DNA of 64,000 nt from Bradyrhizobium sp. SZCCHNS1050 (GCF_032484785.1 NZ_JAUETR010000001.1:3537501-3601500); one strand, 5' to 3'. Shown: positions 1 through 8,140, counted from the first letter of the stretch. Notes: generated from the letters alone by a model not told the origin. A program made the numbers and translations.

Positions 1-116
1 TCGAGCGCGGCATCCTCCTCGATCGTGAAGCGCGGCCAGTTCGACGAATAGGCGCAGCACGCGCCGCAGCTCTGACAGGGGCTGCTGTCAGTTTCGCCAG
101 ACATCGGTTTAGACAT
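1..116 (-). CDS. YkgJ-like cysteine-cluster protein (partial, N-terminus only)
   Basis: The minus strand reads an open frame that begins MSKPMSGETDSSP and continues into C-x2-C-x2-CC, with the four cysteines inside the first 22 residues, then a WPRF stretch. Such N-terminal cysteine clusters are typical of the YkgJ family, thought to bind zinc or iron. The rest of the gene lies left of the window. Either Met at 116 or Met at 104 could start it; the first would overlap the stop of the WYL regulator by 8 bases, suggesting translational coupling to that upstream gene. The function in the cell is unknown. Confidence 0.6.
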   Translation of the reverse strand, partial: MSKPMSGETDSSPCQSCGACCAYSSNWPRFTIEEDAAL

Positions 117-807
117 CCTTGGGAACCTCCCACACCAGGCTGCGCCGCCATTTGGCGCGCAGCGCCTCGCGCCTTTCGGGATATTTATCGTCGAGATAAT
201 CCGCCTCGACGACACGGTCGGTCCTGAAGCTGCGGAAGTCGCGGCGCAGCTCGCACCAGGCGGCGAGGATGCGCACCGCGTCATGATAGCCGATCGCGAT
301 CGGCCAGATCACGCGCTCGCTGTCGCGGCCCTGCTCGTCGCGATAGCGCAGCCTGATCTTGCGTCCCTCGTGGATCTGCGAGCGCGTGCGCGACATGTCG
401 ATGCGGTCCGGCTCGCGCATCCACGGCCGCGGCGCGCGGCTCGCCGGTTCCAGCACGAATGGCCGCAGCCGCTCCGGCACGGTGTCGGCGATCTTGGCCA
501 TCAGGTCCTCCGCCGCGCGCGCCAGCACCGGGTCGGCATTGACCGCGACCCATTGCGCCCCGAGCACCGCCGCCTCGATCTCGTCCGGCGTCAGCATCAG
601 GGGTGGCAGATCGAAACCTTTCTCCAGGATGTAGCCCATGCCGGCCTCGCCGCGAATCGGCACGCGCTGGCCGATCAGGGTGGCGATGTCGCGATAGATC
701 GTGCGCTTCGAGGTCTCGAGCTCGGCCGCGATCGCATCCGCCGTCAATGGGCGGCGCGTGCGTCTCAGCACCTGGATGATCTGGAATAGCCGGTCGGCGC
801 GTCTCAT
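109..807 (-). CDS. YafY-type transcriptional regulator (HTH plus WYL domain)
   Basis: The protein has 232 residues. Residues 1-60 form a DeoR/HTH_11-type winged helix (RRADRLFQIIQVLRR, then TADAIAAELETSKRTIYRDI). The rest carries a WYL-type domain, seen in the RIRLRYRDEQGRDSERVIWP and AWCELRRDFRSFRTDR stretches. I start at the Met before RRADR (807) because the longer frame up to 831 adds residues outside the family. It is divergent from a small ORF and a GST, and a long palindrome lies between them, so it probably controls its own promoter and the GST. WYL domains are ligand sensors; the ligand here is unknown. Confidence 0.85.
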   Translation of the reverse strand: MRRADRLFQIIQVLRRTRRPLTADAIAAELETSKRTIYRDIATLIGQRVPIRGEAGMGYILEKGFDLPPLMLTPDEIEAAVLGAQWVAVNADPVLARAAEDLMAKIADTVPERLRPFVLEPASRAPRPWMREPDRIDMSRTRSQIHEGRKIRLRYRDEQGRDSERVIWPIAIGYHDAVRILAAWCELRRDFRSFRTDRVVEADYLDDKYPERREALRAKWRRSLVWEVPKDV

Positions 808-844
808 GGTGTGTCCTGCATGGGCGAGCACCCCCGCCGATGCT

Positions 845-869
845 GACAGGATGCTGGCAGCAGCCTGTC
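845..869. promoter_or_regulatory. 25-bp nested palindrome, probable operator of the WYL regulator
   Basis: Arms GACAGG (845-850) and CCTGTC (864-869) enclose an inner dyad GCTG-N-CAGC (853-861). Allowing the centre base, 23 of 25 positions are symmetric. It sits between the divergent regulator and the GST unit, just ahead of a TTATAC -10-like hexamer at 871-876. Placement and symmetry support an operator; which protein binds it is inference. Confidence 0.6.
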
Positions 870-909
870 CTTATACCGGGCCAACAACGAGATTGAAGGG
901 GTGATATCG

Positions 910-1029
910 ATGATGATGTTTTATGGCCTTGGCCTTGCCACCACGCTACTGCCGCTGCTGACACCATGGTGGCAGCAGCATGCTCGTAGCGTCCGGCGTC
1001 TGCTCAGGAAGTCGGGAGTGCTGTCATGA
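910..1029 (+). CDS. Small ORF, 39 residues, overlapping the GST start
   Basis: The frame starts MMMFYGLGLATTLLPLLTPWW and ends in a basic tail (RSVRRLLRKSG). A purine-rich GAAGGGG lies about 8 bases before the first ATG. Its stop overlaps the GST start codon in an ATGA arrangement, typical of translational coupling. The N-terminal half is hydrophobic and could be one membrane segment. It may be a real small protein or a leader peptide for the GST. I know no family for it. Confidence 0.4.
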   Translation: MMMFYGLGLATTLLPLLTPWWQQHARSVRRLLRKSGVLS

Positions 1030-1754
1030 TCACATTGTTCGGTTTGGGCGCGGGCTTCGGCCTGCCGGAGATCAGCCCCTTCGTCACCAAGACGGAGGTG
1101 CAATTGAAGATGGCGGGCCTCGCTTTTCGGAAGCAGCGGGCGATGCCGCCGGCGTCGCCGAAGGGGCAACTGCCCTTCATCGACGACGGCGGCGAGCTGA
1201 TCGCCGATTCGACCTTCATCCGCGCCCATGTCGAGCGCAAATATGGCTTCGACTTCGATCATGGACTCGACGTGCGCGCGCGGGCGCAGGCCTGGGGGTT
1301 CGAGCGCATGATCGAGCATCACCTGTATTTCGCGCTGGTCGGGGCGCGCTGGGTCGATCCGGTCAACTTCGCCAAGGGGCCGGCCCACTTCTTCGACGGC
1401 GTGCCGGCCGACAAGCGTGAGAAGCTGCGCGAGGACGCGCAGTTTCGCGTCGCCGAGAACTATCTGATCTCCGGGCTCGGCCGCCACGCGCCGGACGAGG
1501 ACGTCGATCTCGCCGCACGCTCGCTGCGCGCGCTGTCGGTGCAGCTCGGCGACCGGCCCTATCTGATGGGCGATCGTCCTTGCGGCACCGATGCGACGGC
1601 GTTCGCCGTCGTCGCCGGCATCCTCACGCCGTTCTTCGAGTCCGAGCTGCGCCGCCGCACCGAAAGCTTCGGCAATCTGGTCGCCTATGCCGAGCGCATG
1701 ATGGCGCAATATTTTCCGGAGTTCGAATGGGGCAGGGCGGCCGAGGCGGCGTGA
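1026..1754 (+). CDS. Glutathione S-transferase family protein
   Basis: The protein has 242 residues. The N-terminus is thioredoxin-like, starting MITLFGLGAGFGLPEISPF, with the conserved PKGQLPFIDDGG and the IADSTFI element that binds glutathione in GSTs. The C-terminal helical part carries DRPYLMGDRPCGTDATAFAV, the usual GST_C D-x-T pattern. It resembles the metaxin/Tom37-like bacterial GST group. Substrate cannot be read from sequence. Its position next to a WYL regulator suggests induction by a small molecule or stress. Confidence 0.85.
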   Translation: MITLFGLGAGFGLPEISPFVTKTEVQLKMAGLAFRKQRAMPPASPKGQLPFIDDGGELIADSTFIRAHVERKYGFDFDHGLDVRARAQAWGFERMIEHHLYFALVGARWVDPVNFAKGPAHFFDGVPADKREKLREDAQFRVAENYLISGLGRHAPDEDVDLAARSLRALSVQLGDRPYLMGDRPCGTDATAFAVVAGILTPFFESELRRRTESFGNLVAYAERMMAQYFPEFEWGRAAEAA

Positions 1755-1779
1755 GCTGATCAGTCGAGTCCCACTCACC

Positions 1780-1821
1780 GTCATTCCGGGGCAAGGCCGC
1801 AGGCCTTGAACCCGGAATGAC
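1780..1821. repeat. Palindromic repeat, family A (GTCATTCCGGG ends)
   Basis: GTCATTCCGGG at the left and CCCGGAATGAC at the right form inverted ends; between them AAGGCC and GGCCTT form an inner stem. It lies after the GST gene and can fold into one long hairpin. Longer relatives occur at 3519-3650, 13579-13682, 36099-36194 and 37433-37552. Confidence 0.8.
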
Positions 1822-1857
1822 TAACAAGCCAAAGGCGCGGCCCGCAGCGCGCAGGAC

Positions 1858-2490
1858 CTAGGCGGAGGGCTTGCTCTCGCCCTTCAACCGCGCCAGTTCG
1901 GTCTCGAGCTCCGCGATGCGAGCATCGCGAACGGCCAGCGCTTCCGCGACGTCGGCCGCGTCGAACTTCTGCGGGATGTGCTGCGGGCAGTTGGTGTCCC
2001 ACGCGCTGATCGTGAACAGGATGACGTGCTCGGGCCGCGCCTTGTAGCCTCTCGGCATCAGCGAGGCCGTCAGCGCGGCATCATCCTCCACCACCCGCGC
2101 CGTCCCCCAGATCTTCACCCGGCGGCGATGCGCGTAGTCCATGATGAAGATGTAGGCGTGCGGGTTCTCCGACAGATTGCCCTGCGTGATATATTGCCGG
2201 TTGCCGCTGAAGTCGGCGAAGGCCAGCGTGTGGCTGTCGAGCACCTTGAGAAAGCCCTTCGGTCCGCCGCGGTGCTGGATATAGGGCTGGCCGTCGGCCG
2301 AGGCGGTCGCGAGATAGAAGCTCGTGGCCTCGGCGAGGCGGCCGGCGAGATCGGCGTCGACCTCGTGGCGAAAGCCGCGGCTCTGCTCCACATGCGCGTA
2401 GCTCTCGCGCGACCCCTTGCGCGCCTGGATCGCCTTGACGGCGGGTGAGAACATGACGTCGCCGGGTGCCTGGATGGTTGTCTGGGTCAT
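1858..2490 (-). CDS. Pyridoxamine 5'-phosphate oxidase-like flavin protein
   Basis: The protein has 210 residues. The split-barrel core shows FYLATASADGQPYIQHRGGPKG, LAFADFSGNRQYITQGNL and YAHRRRVKIWGTARVV, matching the PPOX/FMN-binding superfamily. The C-terminus (AEALAVRDARIAELETELARLK) looks like a short coiled coil. The start at 2490 has AAGGAG eight bases upstream. It is divergent from a LysR gene, which likely controls it. Proteins of this group reduce small substrates with FMN or F420; pyridoxine synthesis is unlikely for this subgroup. Confidence 0.85.
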   Translation of the reverse strand: MTQTTIQAPGDVMFSPAVKAIQARKGSRESYAHVEQSRGFRHEVDADLAGRLAEATSFYLATASADGQPYIQHRGGPKGFLKVLDSHTLAFADFSGNRQYITQGNLSENPHAYIFIMDYAHRRRVKIWGTARVVEDDAALTASLMPRGYKARPEHVILFTISAWDTNCPQHIPQKFDAADVAEALAVRDARIAELETELARLKGESKPSA

Positions 2491-2574
2491 CGCAATGACT
2501 CCTTGTCGCTGCGGCAGTGACTGCCGCCGTGGAGCCAATATGGTCCCAATCCTCTTCGGAAATAATCTGGCCAG

Positions 2575-2603
2575 TTGACATTGGATCGTTGCAGATGTTG
2601 CAA
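2575..2603 (+). promoter_or_regulatory. Promoter and LysR-type dyad upstream of the LysR gene
   Basis: TTGACA stands at 2575-2580. The dyad TTGCA-N5-TGCAA (2589-2603) follows, a T-N11-A box as LysR regulators use, ending eight bases before the LysR ATG and overlapping its likely -10. That position fits autorepression together with control of the divergent oxidase gene. Confidence 0.5.
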
Positions 2604-2610
2604 TAATCCC

Positions 2611-3495
2611 ATGGACCGCATCGATGCCATGCAGGCTTTCGTCACCGTCGCCGAGCTGAACGGCTTCGCACCGGCGGCGCGCCGGCTCGGGCTGTCGCCA
2701 TCGGCGGTCACCCGTTTGGTCGCCGCGCTCGAATCGCATCTTGGCGTCCGCCTGCTGCAGCGGACGACGCGCTCGGTGACGCTGACCGATTCCGGACGAC
2801 GCTATCTCGACCGCGCCAGCCGCATCCTGGCCGATCTGGCGGAGGCGGAGCGCGCCGCGGAGAGCGAGCGCCTGCAGCCGGTGGGGCGGCTGGTGGTCTC
2901 GGCGCCCGTCGGCTTTGGCCGGCTCCATGTCGGTCCGGTCATGGCCGCGTATCTGAGCCGCTATGCCGAGGTCGCGGCCGAGCTGCGCCTCGAGGACCGC
3001 CAGATCAATCTGGTTGAGGACGGCGTCGACTGTGCCGTTCGTATCGGGCATCTCGGCGATTCGTCGCTCGTGGCCCGCCAGGTCGGCAGCATGCGCCGGA
3101 TCGTGGTCGGAGCTCCCGCCTACTTCAAGGTCCATGGTGAGCCGCGGACGCCCGAGGCGCTGACGAAGCACCAGACCATCCAGTTCGGTCCGTCCGACGA
3201 ATGGCGCTTCGTCAAGGACGGCAGGGAACTGCGGATGGCGGTCAGCCCGCGGCTCGTCACCAACAATGCCGACGCCGCGATCCAGTATGCCGAGGCGGGC
3301 GGCGGCGTGACGCGGGTGATGGCCTATCAGGCGGCGGACACGCTGCGCGGCGGCCGTCTCAAGCGGGTGCTGGCGAAATACGAGCCTCCGCCGCTCCCGA
3401 TCCACATCGTGTTTCCGAGCTCCCGCCTGCTCTCCGCCAAAGTGCGCGCCTTCATCGACCTGATCACCGCAACCTGCGACTGGCGTTTCGACTGA
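2611..3495 (+). CDS. LysR-family transcriptional regulator
   Basis: The protein has 294 residues. The N-terminal winged helix is clear (MDRIDAMQAFVTVAELNGF, then AARRLGLSPSAVTRLVAALE), followed by LLQRTTRSVTLTDSGRRYL and a LysR substrate domain (VGRLVVSAPVGFGRLHV onward). I start at ATG 2611; an upstream Met at 2575 adds residues with no family support and lies in the promoter. It is divergent from the PPOX-like gene, the usual layout of a LysR and its target. The inducer is unknown. Confidence 0.9.
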   Translation: MDRIDAMQAFVTVAELNGFAPAARRLGLSPSAVTRLVAALESHLGVRLLQRTTRSVTLTDSGRRYLDRASRILADLAEAERAAESERLQPVGRLVVSAPVGFGRLHVGPVMAAYLSRYAEVAAELRLEDRQINLVEDGVDCAVRIGHLGDSSLVARQVGSMRRIVVGAPAYFKVHGEPRTPEALTKHQTIQFGPSDEWRFVKDGRELRMAVSPRLVTNNADAAIQYAEAGGGVTRVMAYQAADTLRGGRLKRVLAKYEPPPLPIHIVFPSSRLLSAKVRAFIDLITATCDWRFD

Positions 3496-3518
3496 AAGCG
3501 ACTACGACGCCACACCCC

Positions 3519-3650
3519 GTCATTCCGGGGCAAGGCCGAAGGCCTTGAACCCGGAATCCCGATGTTGTCTTGCCTCTGTTCTTCATCATCTCGAGATTCC
3601 GGGACAATCGACAACGCGCAGATGCGCGTTGCCGATTGCCCCGGAATGAC
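3519..3650. repeat. Palindromic repeat, family A, long form
   Basis: The element begins GTCATTCCGGGG and ends CCCCGGAATGAC, with inner pairs AAGGCC/GGCCTT and CAACGCGCA/TGCGCGTTG. It lies between the convergent ends of the LysR gene and the thioesterase gene. Confidence 0.75.
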
Positions 3651-3716
3651 GAGTGGATGCGATTGCGCCGACCTTGGTGCGACACTGGTCTTGATGCGAA
3701 AGATCGGCGGTTTCGA

Positions 3717-4130
3717 TCACCCCTTCTTCGGCACCACCCGGAAGGTCGCGTTCGCGCGCGCGATCACGGCGTCGTCGGCCAGCACCAGGCTCTGGACGAA
3801 GCAGACGGTGCGTCCGCTCTTGATGACGTCGCTCTCGACGCTGAGCCACTGTCCGGTCCCGGCGCTGCCGATGTAGTCCACCGCGAGGTTGATCGTCACC
3901 AGCGACGCCTTCCAGCCAAGCGCCTGGGCGCAGCTATAGCCCATCGCATTGTCGGCCAGCGATGCGATCAGCCCGCCATGGATCAGCCCGCGCGAATTGG
4001 TGTGCGGCGTGGCGAGCCGCAGGCCGAGGATGACGGCCTTGTCGGTTTTCTTGGCGTAGAGCGGCTCCCAGGGATCGGTGAACGGGCTCTTGCGGAAATG
4101 CGGTTCGAATCCGGCGGGGACGCTGCTCAT
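3717..4130 (-). CDS. PaaI-family hotdog thioesterase
   Basis: The protein has 137 residues. The hotdog signature is GLIHGGLIASLADNAMGYS, where the HGG and the later Asp mark the acyl-CoA thioesterase site of the PaaI group, followed by a beta-strand stretch VTINLAVDYIGSAGTG. It would release free acids from CoA thioesters in the cytoplasm. It is divergent from the TRAP/coumarate region, separated by 410 bases, so it may be an overflow thioesterase for that pathway, but this is inference from position only. Confidence 0.85.
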   Translation of the reverse strand: MSSVPAGFEPHFRKSPFTDPWEPLYAKKTDKAVILGLRLATPHTNSRGLIHGGLIASLADNAMGYSCAQALGWKASLVTINLAVDYIGSAGTGQWLSVESDVIKSGRTVCFVQSLVLADDAVIARANATFRVVPKKG

Positions 4131-4540
4131 GCGTGTCTCGATCGTTGCTGACGATGTCCGCAGTCAACGACATCAGCGCGGATTTTGCACCGCCTACAAA
4201 GTTTCAAACGTCTTTTGCGCGGGCGTTTGACACGTTGCGCATCGGATGCACGGGATGGGTCGCGCGCGATGTCGCCGGGCGTCCGGTGCGGCCCTGCGGC
4301 AATTTCGTGGTGCGATGCTCCCGCCGTGCAATTTCGGGTGCAGGCGAGATCCTTAACGTGTTAATGAAATAGCCATGGCCTGCAACTTTCGTCTGCCAGA
4401 CTTGCGCTGGCGGGCGCGCTAGGCTCCGCTTGGCGCGTGCACTGGTGGCCAACCTGCTGCCGCGCTTGCAATGATGCTTATATGCTATAACAATGAAGCA
4501 AAGGGCCCTCGAAGGCCCACTGATGGAGGAGACGATCCCG
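4131..4540. other. 410-bp intergenic control region between the thioesterase and tarP
   Basis: I see no convincing gene. A 79-codon frame at 4133-4372 has no recognisable features. Two dyads are visible besides the CouR-type site: TCAAACG-N13-CGTTTGA at 4204-4230, close to the thioesterase start, and TTAAC-N2-GTTAA at 4353-4364. A purine-rich GGAGGA at 4526-4531 serves the tarP start. Confidence 0.5.
4478..4490. promoter_or_regulatory. TTAT-N5-ATAA dyad upstream of tarP (candidate CouR operator)
   Basis: Sequence TTATATGCTATAA. The same TTAT-N5-ATAA pattern lies upstream of the crotonase gene (10013) and between the ABC operon and the MarR gene (20168). It stands about 50 bases before the tarP start and overlaps a TATAAC -10-like hexamer. 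Confidence 0.6.
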
Positions 4541-5557
4541 ATGAGGAAGACGCTTCTGGCGTTGGCTCTGGCCGCCGGTGTGACCCCCGCGCTCGCGCAG
4601 GACAAGACATTCGAATTGAAGATCTCGCACTGGGTGCCGGCGAGCCATCCGCTGCAGAAGGCGCTGGAGGATTGGGCCGCGTCGGTCGAAAAGGCCTCGG
4701 GCGGGACCGTCAAGGGCAAGGTGTTCCCGGCCCAGCAGCTCGGCAAGGCGTTCGACCATTATGACATGGCGCGCGACGGTATCGCCGATGTCACTTATGT
4801 GAATCCCGGCTATCAGCCTGGCCGTTTCCCGATCATCGGCGCCGGCGAGCTGCCGTTCCTGATTTCCGACGCCAAGGGCGGCTCGGAAGGTTTGGACGCG
4901 TGGTATCGCAAATATGCCGAGAAGGAGATGAAGGACGTCAAGTACTGCCTCGCCTTCGTCCACACGCCGTCGGCTTTCCACACCCGCACCAAGAAGGTCG
5001 TCGTGCCCGAGGACGTCAAGGGCATGAAGATCCGTCCTGCCGATGCGACGATCGCCAATTTCGTCACCCTGCTCGGCGGCACCAACGTGCAGTCGTCGGC
5101 GCCGGAAGTGCGCGACATCATCGAGCGCGGCGTCGCCGACGGCGTCACCTTTCCGGCGGGCTCGCTGGTGCTGTTCGGAGTCGACAAGGTCACGAAGTAC
5201 CACATGGATGCGCCGTTCTACGTGACGACCTTCGTGTTCGTCATGAACAAGGACAAGTACAACCAGATGTCTGCGATGCAGAAGAAGGCGATCGACGACA
5301 ATTGCAACACGGAGGCCGCCGGCAAGGTCGGCGAGCCCTGGGGCAAGTTCGAGGACGCCGGCGTCGACAAGATCAAGGCCGAGTCCGGCCAGGAGGTCTA
5401 CAAGCTGACGCCGGAGCAGACCGCGTTGTGGAAAAAGGCCTCCGAGCCGCTGTTCAAGACCTGGGCCGATGGCGTCAAGAAGACCGGCGTCGATGCCGAG
5501 GCCGCCATGACCGAGCTGAAGGCCTCGCTCGCCAAGTACAAGGCGCTGGCACAGTAG
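4541..5557 (+). CDS. tarP: TRAP transporter solute-binding protein, TarP-like
   Basis: The protein has 338 residues with an N-terminal signal peptide ending in TPALAQ. The mature part shows the DctP pattern: KISHWVPASHPLQ, then KVFPAQQLGKAFDHYDM and later GMKIRPADATIANFVTLLGG. The start at 4541 follows GGAGGA. Downstream lie the DctQ and DctM genes, so this is the periplasmic receptor of a complete TRAP system. In R. palustris a TRAP system in the same neighbourhood (TarPQM) takes up p-coumarate, caffeate and ferulate; I infer the same substrates here from the adjacent CoA synthetase and crotonase. Confidence 0.85.
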   Translation: MRKTLLALALAAGVTPALAQDKTFELKISHWVPASHPLQKALEDWAASVEKASGGTVKGKVFPAQQLGKAFDHYDMARDGIADVTYVNPGYQPGRFPIIGAGELPFLISDAKGGSEGLDAWYRKYAEKEMKDVKYCLAFVHTPSAFHTRTKKVVVPEDVKGMKIRPADATIANFVTLLGGTNVQSSAPEVRDIIERGVADGVTFPAGSLVLFGVDKVTKYHMDAPFYVTTFVFVMNKDKYNQMSAMQKKAIDDNCNTEAAGKVGEPWGKFEDAGVDKIKAESGQEVYKLTPEQTALWKKASEPLFKTWADGVKKTGVDAEAAMTELKASLAKYKALAQ

Positions 5558-5599
5558 CTTCTTTTCATACCCAAGCTCTTGCGCGGCGGACGGTGCGCT

Positions 5600-5729
5600 C
5601 CCTCTCCCCGTTCCTTACGGGGAGAGGGTTGGGGTGAGGGGCAGCCGCACGCACCGACCGTGCGGAGAGCCCCTCACCCGGATTGCATCTACGATGCAAT
5701 CCGGCCTCTCCCCGGGAGCGGGGAGAGGC
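5600..5729. repeat. Palindromic repeat, family B (CCTCTCCCC ends), inside the TRAP operon
   Basis: CCTCTCCCCG and GGGGAGAGG form nested inverted pairs at both ends, with further pairs GGTGAGGGGC/GCCCCTCACC and GGATTGCAT/ATGCAATCC inside. It separates tarP from tarQ and could fold into a strong RNA structure that lowers expression of the membrane subunits relative to the binding protein. Confidence 0.75.
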
Positions 5730-5802
5730 TAAGAACCGCCCGCTACGCAGCAGCTCGCTTCGCATCCACCATAACCACCAAGCTTTCTGACACGGGGACG
5801 CC

Positions 5803-6312
5803 ATGCAGCGCGCCTTCATGGACCGGATCATCGACGGGATCGAGTGGATCGCCGCGTTCTTCGTCGGCATCGTCGCGCTCGACATCTTCCTGTCGGTGCT
5901 GCTCCGCAACACGCTGAACTATTCGATCCCCGATTCCTTCGACATCGGGCGCATGCTGCTCGGCATCCTGATCTTCTGGGGCATCGCTGCGACGTCATAC
6001 CGCGGCACCCACATCACCGTGGATCTCATCTGGGGCAATGTTGGCCCGCGCTATCAGCGCTGGATCGACATCTTCGCAACGCTGGTACTGCTGTTCGTCG
6101 TCACGGTGCAGACCTGGACCCTGTTCGACAAGGTGCGCGGCACCTATGAGGACAACGTCCTCACCTTCGATCTGCACATGCCGACCTGGCCGTTCTTCGC
6201 CGTCGCCTGGATCGGCGACGTTTCGGCGGTGCTCCTGATCGCCATCCGGACCTATCGCCTGATCTTCCACCCCGAGGAGATTCATGACCCTCAAGTCAAG
6301 CCCACGGAGTAG
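5803..6312 (+). CDS. tarQ: TRAP transporter small membrane subunit (DctQ), TarQ-like
   Basis: The protein has 169 residues with about four hydrophobic segments (WIAAFFVGIVALDIFLSVLL; MLLGILIFWGIAA; IFATLVLLFVVTV; FAVAWIGDVSAVLLIAI). The RGTHITVDL element after the second segment is the usual DctQ signature. It lies six bases before the large subunit gene. It acts in the inner membrane as partner of the DctM permease. Confidence 0.9.
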   Translation: MQRAFMDRIIDGIEWIAAFFVGIVALDIFLSVLLRNTLNYSIPDSFDIGRMLLGILIFWGIAATSYRGTHITVDLIWGNVGPRYQRWIDIFATLVLLFVVTVQTWTLFDKVRGTYEDNVLTFDLHMPTWPFFAVAWIGDVSAVLLIAIRTYRLIFHPEEIHDPQVKPTE

Positions 6313-6318
6313 TGCCGC

Positions 6319-7638
6319 ATGAGCACGGATGCGGTTGCCGTCATCGGCTTCGTTGCGCTGTTTGCGCTGATGCTGCTGCGCGTGCCGGTGGGCATGGCGA
6401 TGGGACTCGTCGGCGTGTCCGGCTTCGCCTATCTCGTCAACGGTACGGCGGCGCTGAAGCTGGTTGGCCAGACCTCGATGCGCACGGTCACGGACTACAC
6501 GTTCGGCGTGATCCCGATGTTCCTGCTGATGGGAACGTTCGTGTCCAACTCGGGCATGAGCCGCGAGCTGTTCCGCGCCGCCAACGGCTTCGTCGGCCAT
6601 CTGCGCGGCGGGCTCGGCATCGCCACGGTGGCGGCCTGCGGCGGCTTCGCCGCGATCTGCGGCTCGTCGGTGGCGACCGCCGCGACCTTCTCGGCCGTGG
6701 CCTATCCGGAGATGCGCCGCTTCGGCTATCCGCAGTCCTTCGCCACCGGCGTCATCGCCGCCGGCGGCACCTTGGGCGCGATGCTGCCGCCGTCGACCGT
6801 GCTCGCCGTCTACGGCATCATCACCGAGCAGGACATCGGCAAGCTGTTCATCGCCGGCATCATCCCCGGCCTCTTGGCGATGACCATGTACATGATCACC
6901 ATCACGGTGATCGGCCGTGTCAGGCCGGATTTCCTGCCCAGGGGCGAGGCGCCGCCGTGGCGCGAGCGCATCGCCGGCCTGAAGGGCATCTGGGCGCCGG
7001 TGCTGCTGTTCCTGTTCGTGATCGGCGGTCTCTATGGTCTTCCGTTCCTGCCGCGCTTCACGCCGACGGAAGCCGGCGGTGTCGGCGCCACCGGTGCGTT
7101 CCTGATCGGCGTATTCACCGGCCGGCTCGACAAGGACAAGATCCTGGCCTCGCTGCTGCAGGCCACGCGCACCGCCGCGGCCGTGTTCACGGTGCTGATC
7201 GGCGCCTTGATCTTCGGCTACTTCCTGACGGTGACGCAGACGCCGCAGAAGGTGACGGAGTTCCTCACCGGTCTCGGCCTCGGGCCCTACGGGGTGCTGG
7301 CGCTGATCATGGTGATGTACCTCGTCCTCGGCTGCCTGATGGACGCGATGGCGATGATCATCCTGACCGTGCCGATCATCTTCCCGGTGATCTCGCATCT
7401 CGGCTTCGATCCGATCTGGTTCGGCGTCATCATCGTGATGACCGTCGAGCTCGGCCTGATCCATCCCCCCGTCGGCATGAACGTGTTCGTGATCAAGAGC
7501 GTGGTGAAGGACGTGTCGTTCTCGACCATCTTCAAGGGCGTGCTGCCGTTCGTCGCGACCGACCTGATCCGGCTGGTGATCCTGATCGCCTTCCCGCTCC
7601 TCGCCACCTGGCTGCCGCAACAGATGATGGCCCGCTGA
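6319..7638 (+). CDS. tarM: TRAP transporter large permease (DctM), TarM-like
   Basis: The protein has 439 residues with many hydrophobic segments. DctM hallmarks include GSSVATAATFSAVAYPEM, GGTLGAMLPPSTVLAVYGI and, near the end, ELGLIHPPVGMNVFVIKSV. It carries out sodium-dependent uptake of the ligand delivered by the binding protein. Its stop codon overlaps the ATG of the DUF3237 gene by one base (TGATG), so that gene is very likely co-translated. Confidence 0.92.
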   Translation: MSTDAVAVIGFVALFALMLLRVPVGMAMGLVGVSGFAYLVNGTAALKLVGQTSMRTVTDYTFGVIPMFLLMGTFVSNSGMSRELFRAANGFVGHLRGGLGIATVAACGGFAAICGSSVATAATFSAVAYPEMRRFGYPQSFATGVIAAGGTLGAMLPPSTVLAVYGIITEQDIGKLFIAGIIPGLLAMTMYMITITVIGRVRPDFLPRGEAPPWRERIAGLKGIWAPVLLFLFVIGGLYGLPFLPRFTPTEAGGVGATGAFLIGVFTGRLDKDKILASLLQATRTAAAVFTVLIGALIFGYFLTVTQTPQKVTEFLTGLGLGPYGVLALIMVMYLVLGCLMDAMAMIILTVPIIFPVISHLGFDPIWFGVIIVMTVELGLIHPPVGMNVFVIKSVVKDVSFSTIFKGVLPFVATDLIRLVILIAFPLLATWLPQQMMAR

Positions 7639-8117
7639 TGACGACTCCGATCCTCGAGACTCGCTACGTCTTCACCCTCACCGTGATGATCGGCGACGTC
7701 ACCAGTGCCGGCGAGACCGGCATCGGCGTGCGCCGGATCATCCCGATCCATGGCGGAGAGGTGAAGGGCCCCGGTCGCGCCGGTGAGGGCATCAGCGGCA
7801 GGATCTGCAACTTCGGTGCCGACTTCCAGATCATCCGCCCCAACGAGCTGATCGACCTCGAGGCCAAATACGCCTTCGAGACCGACGACGGCGCGACCAT
7901 CTACGTCGAGAACCGCGGCATCCGCTTTGGGCCGGTCGATTTGCTGCAGAAGCTCAAGCGCGGCGAGCCGGTGGACCCCAGGCTGATCTACTTCCGCACC
8001 CACCCGCGCTTCGAGACCGGCCACGAGAAGTATCGCTGGCTGATGGAGCACGTCTTCATAGGCTCCGCCGCGCGGCACGCGGACCGGGTCATCATCGACG
8101 TGCACGTGGTGCTGTAG
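7638..8117 (+). CDS. DUF3237 (UPF0311) protein, last gene of the TRAP operon
   Basis: The protein has 159 residues. It matches the DUF3237 pattern: LETRYVFTLTVMIGD near the start, then RRIIPIHGGEVKG, GADFQIIRPN, LEAKYAFETDDGATIYVENRG and the late YFRTHPRFETG. The family is predicted to form a beta-barrel and its role is unknown. The TGATG overlap with tarM ties it to transport or use of the TRAP substrate. I recall that R. palustris has a UPF0311 gene next to its TRAP/coumarate genes, which would make this linkage conserved. Confidence 0.85.
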   Translation: MTTPILETRYVFTLTVMIGDVTSAGETGIGVRRIIPIHGGEVKGPGRAGEGISGRICNFGADFQIIRPNELIDLEAKYAFETDDGATIYVENRGIRFGPVDLLQKLKRGEPVDPRLIYFRTHPRFETGHEKYRWLMEHVFIGSAARHADRVIIDVHVVL

Positions 8118-8140
8118 GCCCATCGGCCTACCACACACTC

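Noticed and set aside
3519..3650. Family A repeat as an insertion sequence
   Set aside because: No transposase and no target duplication were seen, and its size varies between copies. A palindromic intergenic repeat explains it.
4133..4372. 79-codon ORF in the region before tarP
   Set aside because: No ribosome site and no recognisable motif, and it overlaps the likely thioesterase promoter.
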